Shown: positions 6,970-14,740, numbered from the stretch's first letter. The stretch is 21,570 nt of DNA from SFWF01 sp045587065 (GCA_045587065.1 JAZNBQ010000086.1:1-21570), one strand, 5' to 3'. The notes: generated by a model not told the origin, from the letters alone. Program-made: numbers and translations.

Positions 6970-8106
6970 ATGAACAGATTTAAAATTCGCACAGAAGTCC
7001 GCTTTAACGCAAATGCTCTTGAGACTTTAAGAGAATTTAGTGGTAAATCGGCGGTTATTATAACCGATAAGTTTATGGTTTCTTCAGGACTTATAAATAA
7101 GATTACTGCAAAGATGGATGGCTATAAAAACATCGCTGTTTTTGATGAAATCACTCCTGACCCAACAACAGCATTAATAGCTGATGGCCTTAAGTTTATA
7201 ACAAAGCATAGCGCAGACATTGTTATTGCTCTTGGCGGAGGTTCTTCTATAGATGCTGCAAAGGCCATTGTTTTTATGGCAGAAAAGGCCGAAAACAGAG
7301 ACATTATACTTATTGCAATTCCCACCACAAGTGGCACAGGCAGTGAGGTTACAAAGTTTGCGGTTGTAACCGATGAAAAGGACCGCATGAAGTATCCTTT
7401 GGTAGACGAAAGTCTTCTTCCTGATTTTGCAATTTTAGACCCTGAGCTTGTTATGAGCGTGCCTCCACACGTTACCGCAGATACAGGTATGGACGTTATA
7501 ACCCACGCCTTTGAGGCATTGGTTTCGGTAAATGCCAACGACGCGTCGGATGCTCTTGCAGAAAAAGCCCTACTTCTCGCTTTCCATTATCTTCCTTATG
7601 CATATAAGGACGGCAGCAACGTAGAAGCAAGAGAAAAAATGCATTCTGCATCCTGTCTGGCAGGTATGGCTTTTAACGAGGTAGGACTTGGAATAAATCA
7701 CAGTATTGCTCATGCCCTTGGCGCAAAGTTCCACATTCCTCACGGCAGAGCAAACGCTATGGTAATGCCTCACGTTATCAGATATAACGCTCATCTTCGT
7801 GCTTGTTTTGGCTCTGAGCCTTTTGAAGCGGCACAAAGATATGCCGATATTGCAAGAAAACTAAGACTTCCTCACGACAATATAAGAATTGCGGTAGAAA
7901 GCCTTATTGAAGAGATTAAACATATGATGCGCCGTATGGAAATTCCTGCAACACTTTGGGCGGCAGGTGTTTCTAAAGCCGACTATGCAAGAGAAAAAGA
8001 AGCTATTATAGAAGCGGCTATGAAGGATGCTTGTTCTGCTTCTAATCCAAGAGAGGTTAACCGCGAAGGAATTGAAAAAATCCTTGGCTACATTACCGAA
8101 GAATAA
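6970..8106 (+). CDS. Iron-type alcohol dehydrogenase (PduQ-like)
   Basis: A 378-residue group III (Fe-ADH) enzyme reducing an aldehyde to the alcohol with NADH. The nucleotide-binding part has LGGGSSIDAAKAI (88-100) and TTSGTGSEVT (119-128). Metal ligands predicted by comparison with FucO-type enzymes are D175, H179, H244 and H258, in DTGMDVITHAFEA and NHSIAHALGAKFHIPHG. Start ATG 6970 is three bases after the pduL stop, and its ribosome site AAAGG lies within the end of pduL. As in pdu operons, it probably regenerates NAD+ for the aldehyde dehydrogenase inside the compartment. It is the last operon gene, followed by a strong terminator. Confidence 0.94.
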   Translation: MNRFKIRTEVRFNANALETLREFSGKSAVIITDKFMVSSGLINKITAKMDGYKNIAVFDEITPDPTTALIADGLKFITKHSADIVIALGGGSSIDAAKAIVFMAEKAENRDIILIAIPTTSGTGSEVTKFAVVTDEKDRMKYPLVDESLLPDFAILDPELVMSVPPHVTADTGMDVITHAFEALVSVNANDASDALAEKALLLAFHYLPYAYKDGSNVEAREKMHSASCLAGMAFNEVGLGINHSIAHALGAKFHIPHGRANAMVMPHVIRYNAHLRACFGSEPFEAAQRYADIARKLRLPHDNIRIAVESLIEEIKHMMRRMEIPATLWAAGVSKADYAREKEAIIEAAMKDACSASNPREVNREGIEKILGYITEE

Positions 8107-8108
8107 TA

Positions 8109-8147
8109 AAAAGCACAGTTCAAAAGAACTGTGCTTTTGTTTTTTTT
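8109..8147. terminator. Bidirectional terminator ending the BMC operon
   Basis: Stem AAAAGCACAGTTC (8109-8121), loop AAAA, and GAACTGTGCTTTT (8126-8138) make 13 perfect base pairs. They are followed by GTTTTTTTT on the plus strand. The reverse strand also ends in a T-rich run, so it can serve the convergent minus-strand gene ending at 8146. Confidence 0.93.
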
Positions 8148-8907
8148 AAAATCTTCTGGAAGAGCCTCCGCCACCGAAGCCTCCGCCTCCTCCTGAAAAT
8201 CCGCCACCGCCAAAGCCTGAGCCTCCACCAAAACCTCCGAAACCGCCAGGGCCTCTGGGCCATCTGGGGCCACCAAAGAACAAAAAGGGGAGACGCAATC
8301 TTCTAGGTATAACAAAAATTAAGATTAACAAAAGGAAAACCATATAAATTATAATACTTGTGGCGGAAAGAGAATCGTCTACAGGGGTATAGTTTTCGTC
8401 AGGAGACATACCATACTCAATATAAACCTCGTTCACAAGAGAATTATAGACGTTATACATTCCGTTGCCAAAATCGTTGGCTTTAAAGTAGTCTATGCCA
8501 TACACATCAAGGATTCTGCCTGTTTTACTGTCAGGCAAAGCCCCTTCAAGACCATAGCCAACCTCGATTCTGACCTCACGGTCATTAACTGATAAAAGAA
8601 GTAATATGCCATTATCCTGGCCTTTGTTACCAATACCCCAGCCGCGAGCTAAATTAAGAGCATATTCATCTATGTCGTTGCCGTTTAAACTATCTATAGT
8701 TACTGCAACAACCTGAGCTTTTGAGGCGTTATAGAGATTAACTCCCAAGCTTTGCATTTTGAGTTCTTGCTCAGGGGTTAAAACGTCTGCAAAGTCATTA
8801 ACAAAAAAGGCGTTTGTAGGAGAAGGGTAGTCATTCTTTGCATATGTGCTTTGTGCAAAAAGAAGCATAAGACAAAGAACTGCACATAAAGAAATAATTT
8901 TTTTCAT
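8146..8907 (-). CDS. TPM-domain (YgcG-type) membrane protein with glycine-rich tail
   Basis: A 253-residue secreted or membrane protein. It has a signal peptide (about 1-23, likely cut after STYA), a TPM domain (about 30-165, with FVNDFADVLTPEQE and IEVGYGLEGALPD), one transmembrane segment (about 185-203), and a C-terminal tail from about 212 made largely of Gly and Phe with a few Ser. TPM proteins of this layout are common beside LemA, as here: the LemA gene ends three bases upstream. The family's role is linked to the envelope or to photosystem repair in plants; the bacterial function is not settled. The Gly-rich tail ends SSRRF. Its stop lies at the shared terminator. The call to family is secure, the function is not. 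Confidence 0.9.
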   Translation of the reverse strand: MKKIISLCAVLCLMLLFAQSTYAKNDYPSPTNAFFVNDFADVLTPEQELKMQSLGVNLYNASKAQVVAVTIDSLNGNDIDEYALNLARGWGIGNKGQDNGILLLLSVNDREVRIEVGYGLEGALPDSKTGRILDVYGIDYFKANDFGNGMYNVYNSLVNEVYIEYGMSPDENYTPVDDSLSATSIIIYMVFLLLILIFVIPRRLRLPFLFFGGPRWPRGPGGFGGFGGGSGFGGGGFSGGGGGFGGGGSSRRF

Positions 8908-8910
8908 AAA

Positions 8911-9483
8911 TTACTCGAAAGATACGTTAGGAACGCTTGACGTGCCATTATCTGCTTCAAAATAGTTTACTTTTTCAAAACCGAAGATTCCTGCAAGAAT
9001 GTTTTTTGGGAATCTGCGAATAAAAGTGTTGTATTGCTGTGCGGCGGTATTGTAATCCTTACGTGCAACAGCTATACGATTTTCTGTTCCTGCAAGTTCA
9101 TCCTGTAATGCAATAAAATTAGAATTAGCCTTAAGGTCAGGGTAGCTTTCTGTTACGGCGTTTACCCAAAGGGAAATAGCTCCGTCAAGTTTTTGCTGCG
9201 CCTCACTTAAACTTGCGGCGTCTCCTGCTTTGCCCACAGAAGCTCTTGCCTCGGTTACTGCAGTAAAGGTTTCCTGTTCGTAATTTGCGTAGCCCTTAAC
9301 TGTAGAAACAAAGTTAGGAATCAAATCTGCGCGGCGCTGAAGCTGAGTCTGAATATTTGCCTGAGCAGTTTCTACGTTGGTCTGGGCAGTTACTAAAGAG
9401 TTGTAGCCTCCGGCAACAGCTCCTACTAAAATTACAACAACTAATGCTATAACACCAATAATAATCCATTTTTTGTTTTTCAT
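8911..9483 (-). CDS. lemA: LemA family protein
   Basis: A 190-residue LemA family protein. It has a short basic N-terminus and one transmembrane helix (about 6-26), then a long helical domain with the family hallmarks QRRADLIPNFVSTVKGYA (about 49-66), YPDLKANSNFIALQDELAGTE (about 113-133), YNTFIRRFPKNILAGIFGF and a closing FEA. The topology predicted is a short outside or inside N-terminus with the helical domain beyond the membrane. Start ATG 9483 follows AGGAGAG. It is the first gene of a two-gene unit with the TPM-domain gene. Upstream lies a terminator and a probable 6S RNA on the same strand, so it may rely on read-through or on a promoter not recognised here. Molecular function is unknown. 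Confidence 0.92.
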   Translation of the reverse strand: MKNKKWIIIGVIALVVVILVGAVAGGYNSLVTAQTNVETAQANIQTQLQRRADLIPNFVSTVKGYANYEQETFTAVTEARASVGKAGDAASLSEAQQKLDGAISLWVNAVTESYPDLKANSNFIALQDELAGTENRIAVARKDYNTAAQQYNTFIRRFPKNILAGIFGFEKVNYFEADNGTSSVPNVSFE

Positions 9484-9496
9484 AATTTCTCTCCTT

Positions 9497-9526
9497 TAAA
9501 AACAAAAACTCTGCAAAATTGCAGAG
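9497..9526 (-). terminator. Rho-independent terminator downstream of the 6S RNA candidate
   Basis: CTCTGCAA and TTGCAGAG (9509-9516 and 9519-9526) form an 8-bp stem. On the minus strand it is followed by TTTTTGTTTTT. It ends the small RNA/DUF1292 transcript just before the LemA ribosome site. Confidence 0.8.
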
Positions 9527-9545
9527 CTTTAAATGTATTTTTGCC

Positions 9546-9720
9546 CCACCCTGCCGTATCGGGCGATTTATAACCTGCTTAATGGCAGGTGGGTGTTTTC
9601 CGTGCGGTTTTGAGCTTCCAACGTCCATAAAAATGGGAGGCCTGCATACCTGCCGCCCGAGTAAAACTCCCTATAAAAAGGTTGTAGGGTTATAATGGCA
9701 ACCGTTCGCGTACAGGGTAG
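9546..9720 (-). ncRNA. ssrS: Probable 6S RNA (RNA polymerase-binding regulator)
   Basis: A non-coding stretch of about 175 nt that folds like 6S RNA. The closing stem pairs 9713-9720 with 9546-9553 (8 bp, one G-U). An inner stem pairs CGCCCGA (9654-9660) with TCGGGCG (9559-9565). The two strands of the presumed central bubble each carry a small hairpin: GGTTG/CAACC (9680-9684 with 9699-9703) and ACCTGC/GCAGGT (9573-9578 with 9585-9590). The second resembles the hairpin that forms on product-RNA synthesis. A terminator follows. Length and open-bubble layout fit 6S; the conserved motifs of SRP RNA, RNase P RNA and tmRNA are absent. It starts about a dozen bases after the DUF1292 stop, so it may be processed from, or have a promoter inside, that gene. 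Confidence 0.68.
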
Positions 9721-9731
9721 GAAATGAATTT

Positions 9732-10040
9732 TTATTCTTCTTCTGCAATTTCAAAAAAATCTTGAAGACGCTCAATAAAAGTATCGGCAACAAACTCATA
9801 TTCATCGTCGTCTTCTATTTCGTAAAAATATTCTTCTCCGTTTTCTTCGCCTACTTTTACGATAACAAGCTCTCCGCTATCTTCAAGCATTTCCTTAGGG
9901 TCGTCAAAAACAGGAAGCATTGCAAGATATCTTCCCTCGTCAGACTCAATGGCGTCGATTACCTCAAAGGTATATTCTTTGCCGTCGTCATCTGATAAAG
10001 TTACTATATCCGGGTCATAATCCTTTTCAATGTTTGCCAT
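9732..10040 (-). CDS. DUF1292 protein (YrzB-like)
   Basis: A 102-residue, strongly acidic cytosolic protein of the DUF1292 family. It has the family core DPDIVTLSDDDGKEYTFEVIDAI (positions 9-31), YLAMLP and GEEYFYEIEDDDEYEFV, ending in an EEE tail. In many Firmicutes this gene sits in an operon with ireB and ruvX; here ruvX is 5 kb away and no ireB is seen. Start ATG 10040 follows AAGGAG. The function is unknown. It has its own promoter and is followed almost at once by the 6S RNA candidate on the same strand. Confidence 0.88.
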   Translation of the reverse strand: MANIEKDYDPDIVTLSDDDGKEYTFEVIDAIESDEGRYLAMLPVFDDPKEMLEDSGELVIVKVGEENGEEYFYEIEDDDEYEFVADTFIERLQDFFEIAEEE

Positions 10041-10077
10041 AGATTTTCTCCTTTTTTATTATCTCTCATTTACCTTT

Positions 10078-10106
10078 ATTTTAACCTTAAAATATAATTT
10101 AGTCAA
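10078..10106 (-). promoter_or_regulatory. Promoter of the DUF1292 / 6S unit
   Basis: On the minus strand TTGACT (10101-10106) and TAAAAT (10078-10083) are 17 bp apart. The sequence just upstream on the minus strand (10106-10121) is a 16-bp exact match to part of the spoVT leader at 16479-16494. Confidence 0.6.
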
Positions 10107-10131
10107 TACTATTATTTGTCATTTTTCCTTG

Positions 10132-10175
10132 TTTACATTTTAACGCTTTGACATTATAATATATGTATATATTAT
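10132..10175 (+). promoter_or_regulatory. argH promoter region
   Basis: TTTACA (10132-10137) and TATAAT (10155-10160) are 17 bp apart. A second, overlapping pair, TTGACA (10148-10153) with TATTAT (10170-10175), is 16 bp apart. Either could drive argH. The region is shared divergently with the DUF1292 promoter. Confidence 0.6.
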
Positions 10176-10196
10176 TTTTGTCGAAAGGTAGTTACT

Positions 10197-11573
10197 ATGA
10201 GCGAAAAAATGTGGGCAGGTCGTTTTAAAAAACAACTTGACAGTAAAGTTAATGATTTTAATTCATCCATAAGGGTAGACAGTCGTATGTACCGTCAGGA
10301 CATAGGAGGTTCTGTTGCACACGCATCTATGCTTGCAAAGAAGGGAATTATAACCGAGGCAGATGCTGAAAAAATAATCAACGGACTTAATGAAATTTTA
10401 AATGACCTTGAAAGCGAAAAACTTCAGCTTGATTTAACCGCAGAGGACATTCATATGTTTGTGGAGGCAGAGCTTACAAAACGAATAGGCGACGTTGGCA
10501 AAAGGCTTCATACTGCAAGAAGCCGTAACGACCAGGTTGCCCTTGACGTAAGGCTCTATTTAAGGGACGAAACCGAGGAAATAATTGATACTTTAAAAAC
10601 TTTAATTTGGGCAATAGTAAACAAGGCAGAGGAGCATAAGGCTACAGTTATGCCGGGCTACACCCATCTTCAAAGGGCGCAACCCATAACCTTTGGGCAT
10701 CATCTTATGGCTTATGCCATGATGTTTCTTCGCGATATTGACCGATTAAACGACATTAAAAACAGAATGAATTATTCTCCTCTGGGTTCTTGCGCTCTGG
10801 CAGGAACAACCTATCCTACCGACCGCTTTGCCGTTTCAGAAAGCCTTAATATGAAGGGCATTTGTCTTAACAGTTTAGACGGTGTTTCCGATAGAGATTT
10901 TGCAGTAGAACTTGCCAACGCTATTGCTCTTATTATGATGCATCTCTCTCGTTTTAGCGAGGAAATTATACTTTGGTCCAGCTGGGAATTCAAATTTATT
11001 GAGCTTGACGACGCTTATTCTACCGGTTCTTCCATTATGCCTCAGAAAAAGAATCCTGATATTGCGGAACTTGTAAGAGGCAAAACAGGAAGAGCGTACG
11101 GAAATTTGGTTACACTTTTAACCCTTCTTAAAGGGCTTCCCCTTGCTTACAACAAAGATATGCAGGAGGACAAGGAGGCTATTTTCGATAGCATTGATAC
11201 AGTCAAAGAGTGCGTTAGCATTTTTGCTCCTATGATAGATACTATGACCGTTATTAAAGGAAACATGTATAACGCGGCGGCAGAAGGCTTTATAAACGCT
11301 ACCGACCTTGCCGATTATCTTGCTAAAAAGGGTCTGCCTTTCAGAAGTGCTTACAAGATTTCGGGTACAATGGTTGCTTACTGTATAGAAAAGAAAACAG
11401 TTTTGGAAAAATTAAGCCTTGATGAGTTTAAAGAGTTCTCCGAACTTTTCGAGGAAGACGTATACTCTGCAATCAATCTTGAAAACTGCACCTTCTCACG
11501 AAACAGCGAGGGTGGAACCGCATTAGAATCGGTAGAAAAACAAATAAAAACCGTAAAAGAGCTTTTAAAATAA
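10197..11573 (+). CDS. argH: Argininosuccinate lyase
   Basis: A 458-residue cytosolic enzyme that splits argininosuccinate to arginine and fumarate, the last step of arginine synthesis. Seen: the family start MWAGRF, HTARSRNDQVALD (about 105-117), and the fumarase/aspartase-superfamily signature GSSIMPQKKNP at 277-287, which holds the catalytic serine region. Length is standard. Start ATG 10197 follows GAAAGG. No other arginine gene lies nearby. Its stop overlaps the start of the next gene (TAATG), so the two are translationally coupled although functionally unrelated on present evidence. Confidence 0.97.
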   Translation: MSEKMWAGRFKKQLDSKVNDFNSSIRVDSRMYRQDIGGSVAHASMLAKKGIITEADAEKIINGLNEILNDLESEKLQLDLTAEDIHMFVEAELTKRIGDVGKRLHTARSRNDQVALDVRLYLRDETEEIIDTLKTLIWAIVNKAEEHKATVMPGYTHLQRAQPITFGHHLMAYAMMFLRDIDRLNDIKNRMNYSPLGSCALAGTTYPTDRFAVSESLNMKGICLNSLDGVSDRDFAVELANAIALIMMHLSRFSEEIILWSSWEFKFIELDDAYSTGSSIMPQKKNPDIAELVRGKTGRAYGNLVTLLTLLKGLPLAYNKDMQEDKEAIFDSIDTVKECVSIFAPMIDTMTVIKGNMYNAAAEGFINATDLADYLAKKGLPFRSAYKISGTMVAYCIEKKTVLEKLSLDEFKEFSELFEEDVYSAINLENCTFSRNSEGGTALESVEKQIKTVKELLK

Positions 11574-12310
11574 TGAAGACAGACAGATTTTCTGCTCTTG
11601 ACCTTATAAGAGGCCTTGCCATTATCAGTATGGTGCTTTACCACGCTGTGTGGGACGTAGTTAATATTTTTGATAGCAATCTCAGGTGGTTTAAGGGCGA
11701 TTTAGGCTACCTTTGGCAACAGAGCATAGGAATAACCTTTATTTTTCTTGCAGGTTTTTCCTTTAGTCTTTCGAACCGCAAAATTAAAAGGGGAATATTC
11801 GTGTCTCTTTGCGGAGGTATAATTACCGCCGTTACACTTATTTTTATGCCGGAAAACCGAATTATTTTCGGAGTGCTTACCTTTATAGGAGCGGCAATAC
11901 TTTTGCAAAGGGCGCTTGAACCTTTACTGAAAAAGGTCAACAGTATTTTAGGTTTTACCTTGAGCCTTGTTTTGTTTGTGGTTTTTAAAAATCTTAGAGA
12001 CGGGCTTATTTTAACCTTTCCGGCTCCAAAAATTCTTTACAAAAACTATTTTACCGCCTTTTTAGGCTTTCCGCCCAGAAGTTTCTGGTCTAATGATTAT
12101 TATGGCATTTTTCCTTGGTTTTTCCTTTTTCTGTGCGGCTATTTTGTTTACAATCTTTTTAAAGAAAAAGGTTGGCTACAGGTTTTAACAAAAATAAAAT
12201 GTCCGCCTATAGAATTCATAGGCAGACATTCAATTATAATTTATATGGCGCACCAACCTTTAGTTTATGCACTTTTAATTCTTTTTTCGTGGATTCTTCG
12301 AGCTATATAA
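11573..12310 (+). CDS. DUF1624 (heparan-alpha-glucosaminide N-acetyltransferase-like) membrane protein
   Basis: A 245-residue polytopic membrane protein. The start RFSALDLIRGLAIISMVLYH (residues 5-24) with the following AVWD is the hallmark of the DUF1624/HGSNAT catalytic-domain family, with a conserved histidine at the end of the first membrane helix. About six or seven hydrophobic segments follow. Family members are predicted to be acyltransferases acting on surface sugars; the substrate here is unknown. The start codon overlaps the argH stop by one base. The 3' end overlaps the convergent transporter gene by 46 bp. Confidence 0.85.
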   Translation: MKTDRFSALDLIRGLAIISMVLYHAVWDVVNIFDSNLRWFKGDLGYLWQQSIGITFIFLAGFSFSLSNRKIKRGIFVSLCGGIITAVTLIFMPENRIIFGVLTFIGAAILLQRALEPLLKKVNSILGFTLSLVLFVVFKNLRDGLILTFPAPKILYKNYFTAFLGFPPRSFWSNDYYGIFPWFFLFLCGYFVYNLFKEKGWLQVLTKIKCPPIEFIGRHSIIIYMAHQPLVYALLILFSWILRAI

Positions 12311-12969
12311 ACAACCGGTGTATCAAGCAAACTTGTAAAAACATAAATCACGTAGCTTGAAATTACAATAGACAATAAGGTCTTGGCGTTATAAACGCCT
12401 GCAAAGGCACAAAGATTAAAGCTAAGGGTGTTTACTATCTGGCTTATAAGGGTAGAACCGTTGTTTCTGAGCCACAAAAACCTTTTTTTATCGTTAAAAT
12501 GCTTTTCGGTAAAAGCCCACCATTTGTGGTATAGCCAAACGTCAAAGAATTGGCTTATTGCATAAGAAACCAAAGACGCAATTACAATTCTGGGCGCGGC
12601 ACCGAAAACTACCTTAAAGTGGTCTTGAACAAAATCGCTTTGGGAAGGGATGAAAAGCCCCCAGCTTTGAGATATGGCAAGGTAAAATAAGGTGGCAAAA
12701 ATTCCTAGAGTTACCGCCTTGTTTGCCGCCTTTTTACCCTCACATTCCGAGAGAATGTCGGTTACAAGAAAGGTTACAGCAAAAAGCACATTGCCCAGGG
12801 TCTGTTCCATGCCAAAAGCTTTTATAAGAATGGTAACCTCTATGTTGGCAAGTATTGTGGCAACTGCGCTAACACAGTAAAGCCCTGTCTTGCCAAAGAA
12901 TTTAAAGGCAACAGGAACCGAGCCGAAAATAAAAATAACCGAGCCTATGAGTAATAATTCGTTTGTCAT
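12265..12969 (-). CDS. Queuosine precursor transporter (YhhQ/DUF165 family)
   Basis: A 234-residue, multi-helix inner-membrane transporter of the queuosine precursor (preQ0/preQ1) family. Seen: FFGKTGLYC (24-32), ATILANIEV (about 37-45), FGMEQTLGNVLFA, the family hallmark VTDILSECEGKKAA, and NNGSTLISQIVNTL in the second half. It imports a 7-deazaguanine precursor for tRNA modification. No que biosynthesis gene is in the window, consistent with salvage. No good ribosome site precedes ATG 12969: a terminator-like stem and T6 run lie in that place, and the nearest purine-rich box (AAGGGAGAG) is about 50 nt upstream. That suggests control in the leader. Confidence 0.92.
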   Translation of the reverse strand: MTNELLLIGSVIFIFGSVPVAFKFFGKTGLYCVSAVATILANIEVTILIKAFGMEQTLGNVLFAVTFLVTDILSECEGKKAANKAVTLGIFATLFYLAISQSWGLFIPSQSDFVQDHFKVVFGAAPRIVIASLVSYAISQFFDVWLYHKWWAFTEKHFNDKKRFLWLRNNGSTLISQIVNTLSFNLCAFAGVYNAKTLLSIVISSYVIYVFTSLLDTPVVYIARRIHEKRIKSA

Positions 12970-12977
12970 AATGTCGC

Positions 12978-13103
12978 AAAAAAGCGCCCCAGAATTTAAG
13001 GGCGCAAAATTTCACTTTCTCTCCCTTAGTTTTGATTTATCGTGTGTTTTATGAACACCCAAATGGCAGGATGGTTACGAACTGCCGTTAAAAATTCATT
13101 TGC
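12978..13103 (-). promoter_or_regulatory. Structured leader of the queuosine transporter: candidate riboswitch or attenuator
   Basis: The 134-nt gap between the HPr-like gene and the transporter is rich in structure on the minus strand. A 5-bp hairpin GGCAG/CTGCC (13065-13069 with 13082-13086) is followed by GTGTT/AACAC (13044-13048 with 13054-13058), an AAGGGAGAG box, and a GC-rich stem GCGCCC/GGGCGC (12984-12989 with 13000-13005) running into six T (12978-12983) eight bases before the start codon. PreQ1-sensing riboswitches are known upstream of such transporters, including a class (preQ1-III) described from Ruminococcaceae. Match to a specific class cannot be confirmed by eye; a plain terminator for the upstream gene is the alternative. 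Confidence 0.45.
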
Positions 13104-13334
13104 CTAGTCGCAAATATAATCAAAAAGTTCTCTTTTTAAAGTGGTGTCGTTATCTTTGCTTGATACCACCTTTATAGGCCTTGTAAGGTCAAAAGAGAAA
13201 ATACCAACAAGGGAGGTCGCAGGAATAATCTGGTCGTTAAAATGAAGCTCGATGAGATAATCTCTTTTTTCGGCCGCACTGTGCAGAGCATTTACTGCTT
13301 CCATATTCTGAAGTAAAACTGAAAACTCTGTCAT
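13104..13334 (-). CDS. HPr-like domain protein (degenerate PTS-HPr fold)
   Basis: A 76-residue protein. Its centre (residues 28-56, including ATSLVGIFSFDLTRPIKVV) matches the second half of HPr-family proteins, where the consensus is close to AKSIMGIFSLDLSKPI. The phosphorylated histidine segment (GLHARPA in true HPr) is missing from the N-terminal half, so it is unlikely to work as a phosphocarrier. Such His-less HPr-like proteins are common in Clostridia, with unknown role. Start ATG 13334 follows GGGAGG. It is the first gene of a minus-strand unit with the queuosine transporter, separated by a structured leader. Confidence 0.68.
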   Translation of the reverse strand: MTEFSVLLQNMEAVNALHSAAEKRDYLIELHFNDQIIPATSLVGIFSFDLTRPIKVVSSKDNDTTLKRELFDYICD

Positions 13335-13363
13335 AAAGGGCCTCCCAAACTTTTGATAATGAT

Positions 13364-13392
13364 ATAATACCCAAAATTTAACATAAAGTCAA
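13364..13392 (-). promoter_or_regulatory. Promoter of the HPr-like / queuosine transporter unit
   Basis: On the minus strand TTGACT (13387-13392) and TATTAT (13364-13369) are exactly 17 bp apart. They lie about 30 bp upstream of the HPr-like start. The divergent mtaB gene must start within the same 93-bp gap, but no clear plus-strand promoter is seen. Confidence 0.7.
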
Positions 13393-13427
13393 TATTTCCT
13401 TTAAATTTTTTATTTTGGAGTTTTTAA

Positions 13428-14726
13428 ATGCAGGTAAGTTTTTACACCCTTGGTTGCAAGGTCAACCAGTACGAATCTCAGGCCATAGCCAATGAATTTG
13501 AAAAGCGAGGCCACAATATTATAAAAGAAACTGCCGCGGCAGACGTGGTGGTTATAAATTCTTGCACCGTTACGGCAGAAAGTGACCGAAAAACAAGGCA
13601 AATGGTTAGAAAATTCAGAAGAAAGGCTCCAAATGCCTTTATAATTCTTGCAGGTTGTATGCCGCAGGCCTTTCCCTTAGAGGCAGAAGAGCTTTTAGAG
13701 GCAGATATAATAACCGGCAATACTTCGCCGCAAAACATTCCTCTTTTGTTGGAGGATTTTCTTAAAAACGGCGAGAGAATTGTAAAAATAGAAAAGCATT
13801 CAAAATGTGAAAAGTACAATACCCCTATTATTTCAAACTTTGGAGAGAGAACCAGAGCCTTTATGAAGATAGAGGACGGTTGTGACAGATATTGCACCTA
13901 TTGTATCATTCCTAAGGCAAGGGGAGAGGTGCGTTCCAAACCGCTGGAAGATATAGAGGCAGAGGCAGAAGCCTTAAGTAAGGCAGGTTTTGTGGAAATA
14001 GTCCTTGTTGGCATTAATCTTACATCATACGGCAAAGACATAGGCCTTAATATTTGTGATGCAGTAAATGCGGCGGCAAAACCTGAGGGGATTAAAAGGG
14101 TGCGCCTTGGCTCTTTAGAGCCTGACCATATTACCGATGAAACCTTAGCGGCTTTAAAGTGTCAAAAAAAGCTTTGTCCTCAGTTCCACTTGGCGTTGCA
14201 GTCAGGCAGTGATGCAACCCTAAAGCGGATGAACAGACATTACGATACGGCCTTTTACCAGGATTTGGTAAACAGAATAAGAGACCATTTTGAAAACGCC
14301 GCAATTACTACCGATATTATGGTAGGCTTTGCAGGAGAAAGTGAGGCCGAGTTTGAGGAAAACGTTGCTTTCCTTAAAAAAATCGGTTTTGCGCGAAGCC
14401 ATGTTTTTGCATACTCCAAAAGAAGAGGGACTGTTGCTGCCGCCCTTGAAAATCAGGTAGAGAAAGGCGAAAAGGAAAGAAGAGCTTCGGTTATGGGAGA
14501 AGCGGCAAGGTTATGCGAGTCGGAGTTTTTAAAAGGACAGGTGGGCAGACGAGAAGAGGTTCTCTTTGAAACCTACAAAAACGGTATAGCAGAGGGATAC
14601 ACACCTAATTACACCAGGGTAAAGGTGGCAAGTGGCAAAAGTCTATCAGGCAAAATTTTAGAGATTTTAATTACTCAAAGCTTTGACGACTACTGCACGG
14701 GAGAAATAAAAAAAGCAGACAGTTAA
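13428..14726 (+). CDS. mtaB: tRNA N6-threonylcarbamoyladenosine(37) methylthiotransferase
   Basis: A 432-residue radical-SAM methylthiotransferase of the MtaB group, which converts t6A37 to ms2t6A37 in tRNAs. The N-terminal MTTase domain starts TLGCKVNQYES with cluster cysteines C10, C46 and C77. The radical-SAM motif is C152-x3-C156-x2-C159 in GCDRYCTYCIIPKARG. A C-terminal TRAM domain (about 370-425) binds tRNA. The start TLGCKVNQYES and the length favour MtaB over MiaB or RimO. Start ATG 13428 follows GGAG. Its last codons lie in the palindromic terminator shared with ruvX. Confidence 0.94.
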   Translation: MQVSFYTLGCKVNQYESQAIANEFEKRGHNIIKETAAADVVVINSCTVTAESDRKTRQMVRKFRRKAPNAFIILAGCMPQAFPLEAEELLEADIITGNTSPQNIPLLLEDFLKNGERIVKIEKHSKCEKYNTPIISNFGERTRAFMKIEDGCDRYCTYCIIPKARGEVRSKPLEDIEAEAEALSKAGFVEIVLVGINLTSYGKDIGLNICDAVNAAAKPEGIKRVRLGSLEPDHITDETLAALKCQKKLCPQFHLALQSGSDATLKRMNRHYDTAFYQDLVNRIRDHFENAAITTDIMVGFAGESEAEFEENVAFLKKIGFARSHVFAYSKRRGTVAAALENQVEKGEKERRASVMGEAARLCESEFLKGQVGRREEVLFETYKNGIAEGYTPNYTRVKVASGKSLSGKILEILITQSFDDYCTGEIKKADS

Positions 14727-14740
14727 CTGTCTGCTTTTTT
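14709..14740. terminator. Bidirectional terminator that also encodes both gene ends
   Basis: A perfect 32-bp palindrome: AAAAAAGCAGACAGTT (14709-14724) joined to its complement (14725-14740), with T-runs on each strand. The stop codons of mtaB (14724-14726) and ruvX (14723-14725) fall at its centre and overlap. Confidence 0.93.

Noticed and set aside
8150..8315. Antisense reading frames through the glycine-rich tail of the TPM-domain gene
   Set aside because: They arise from the biased repeat composition of the real gene and have no ribosome site or family match.
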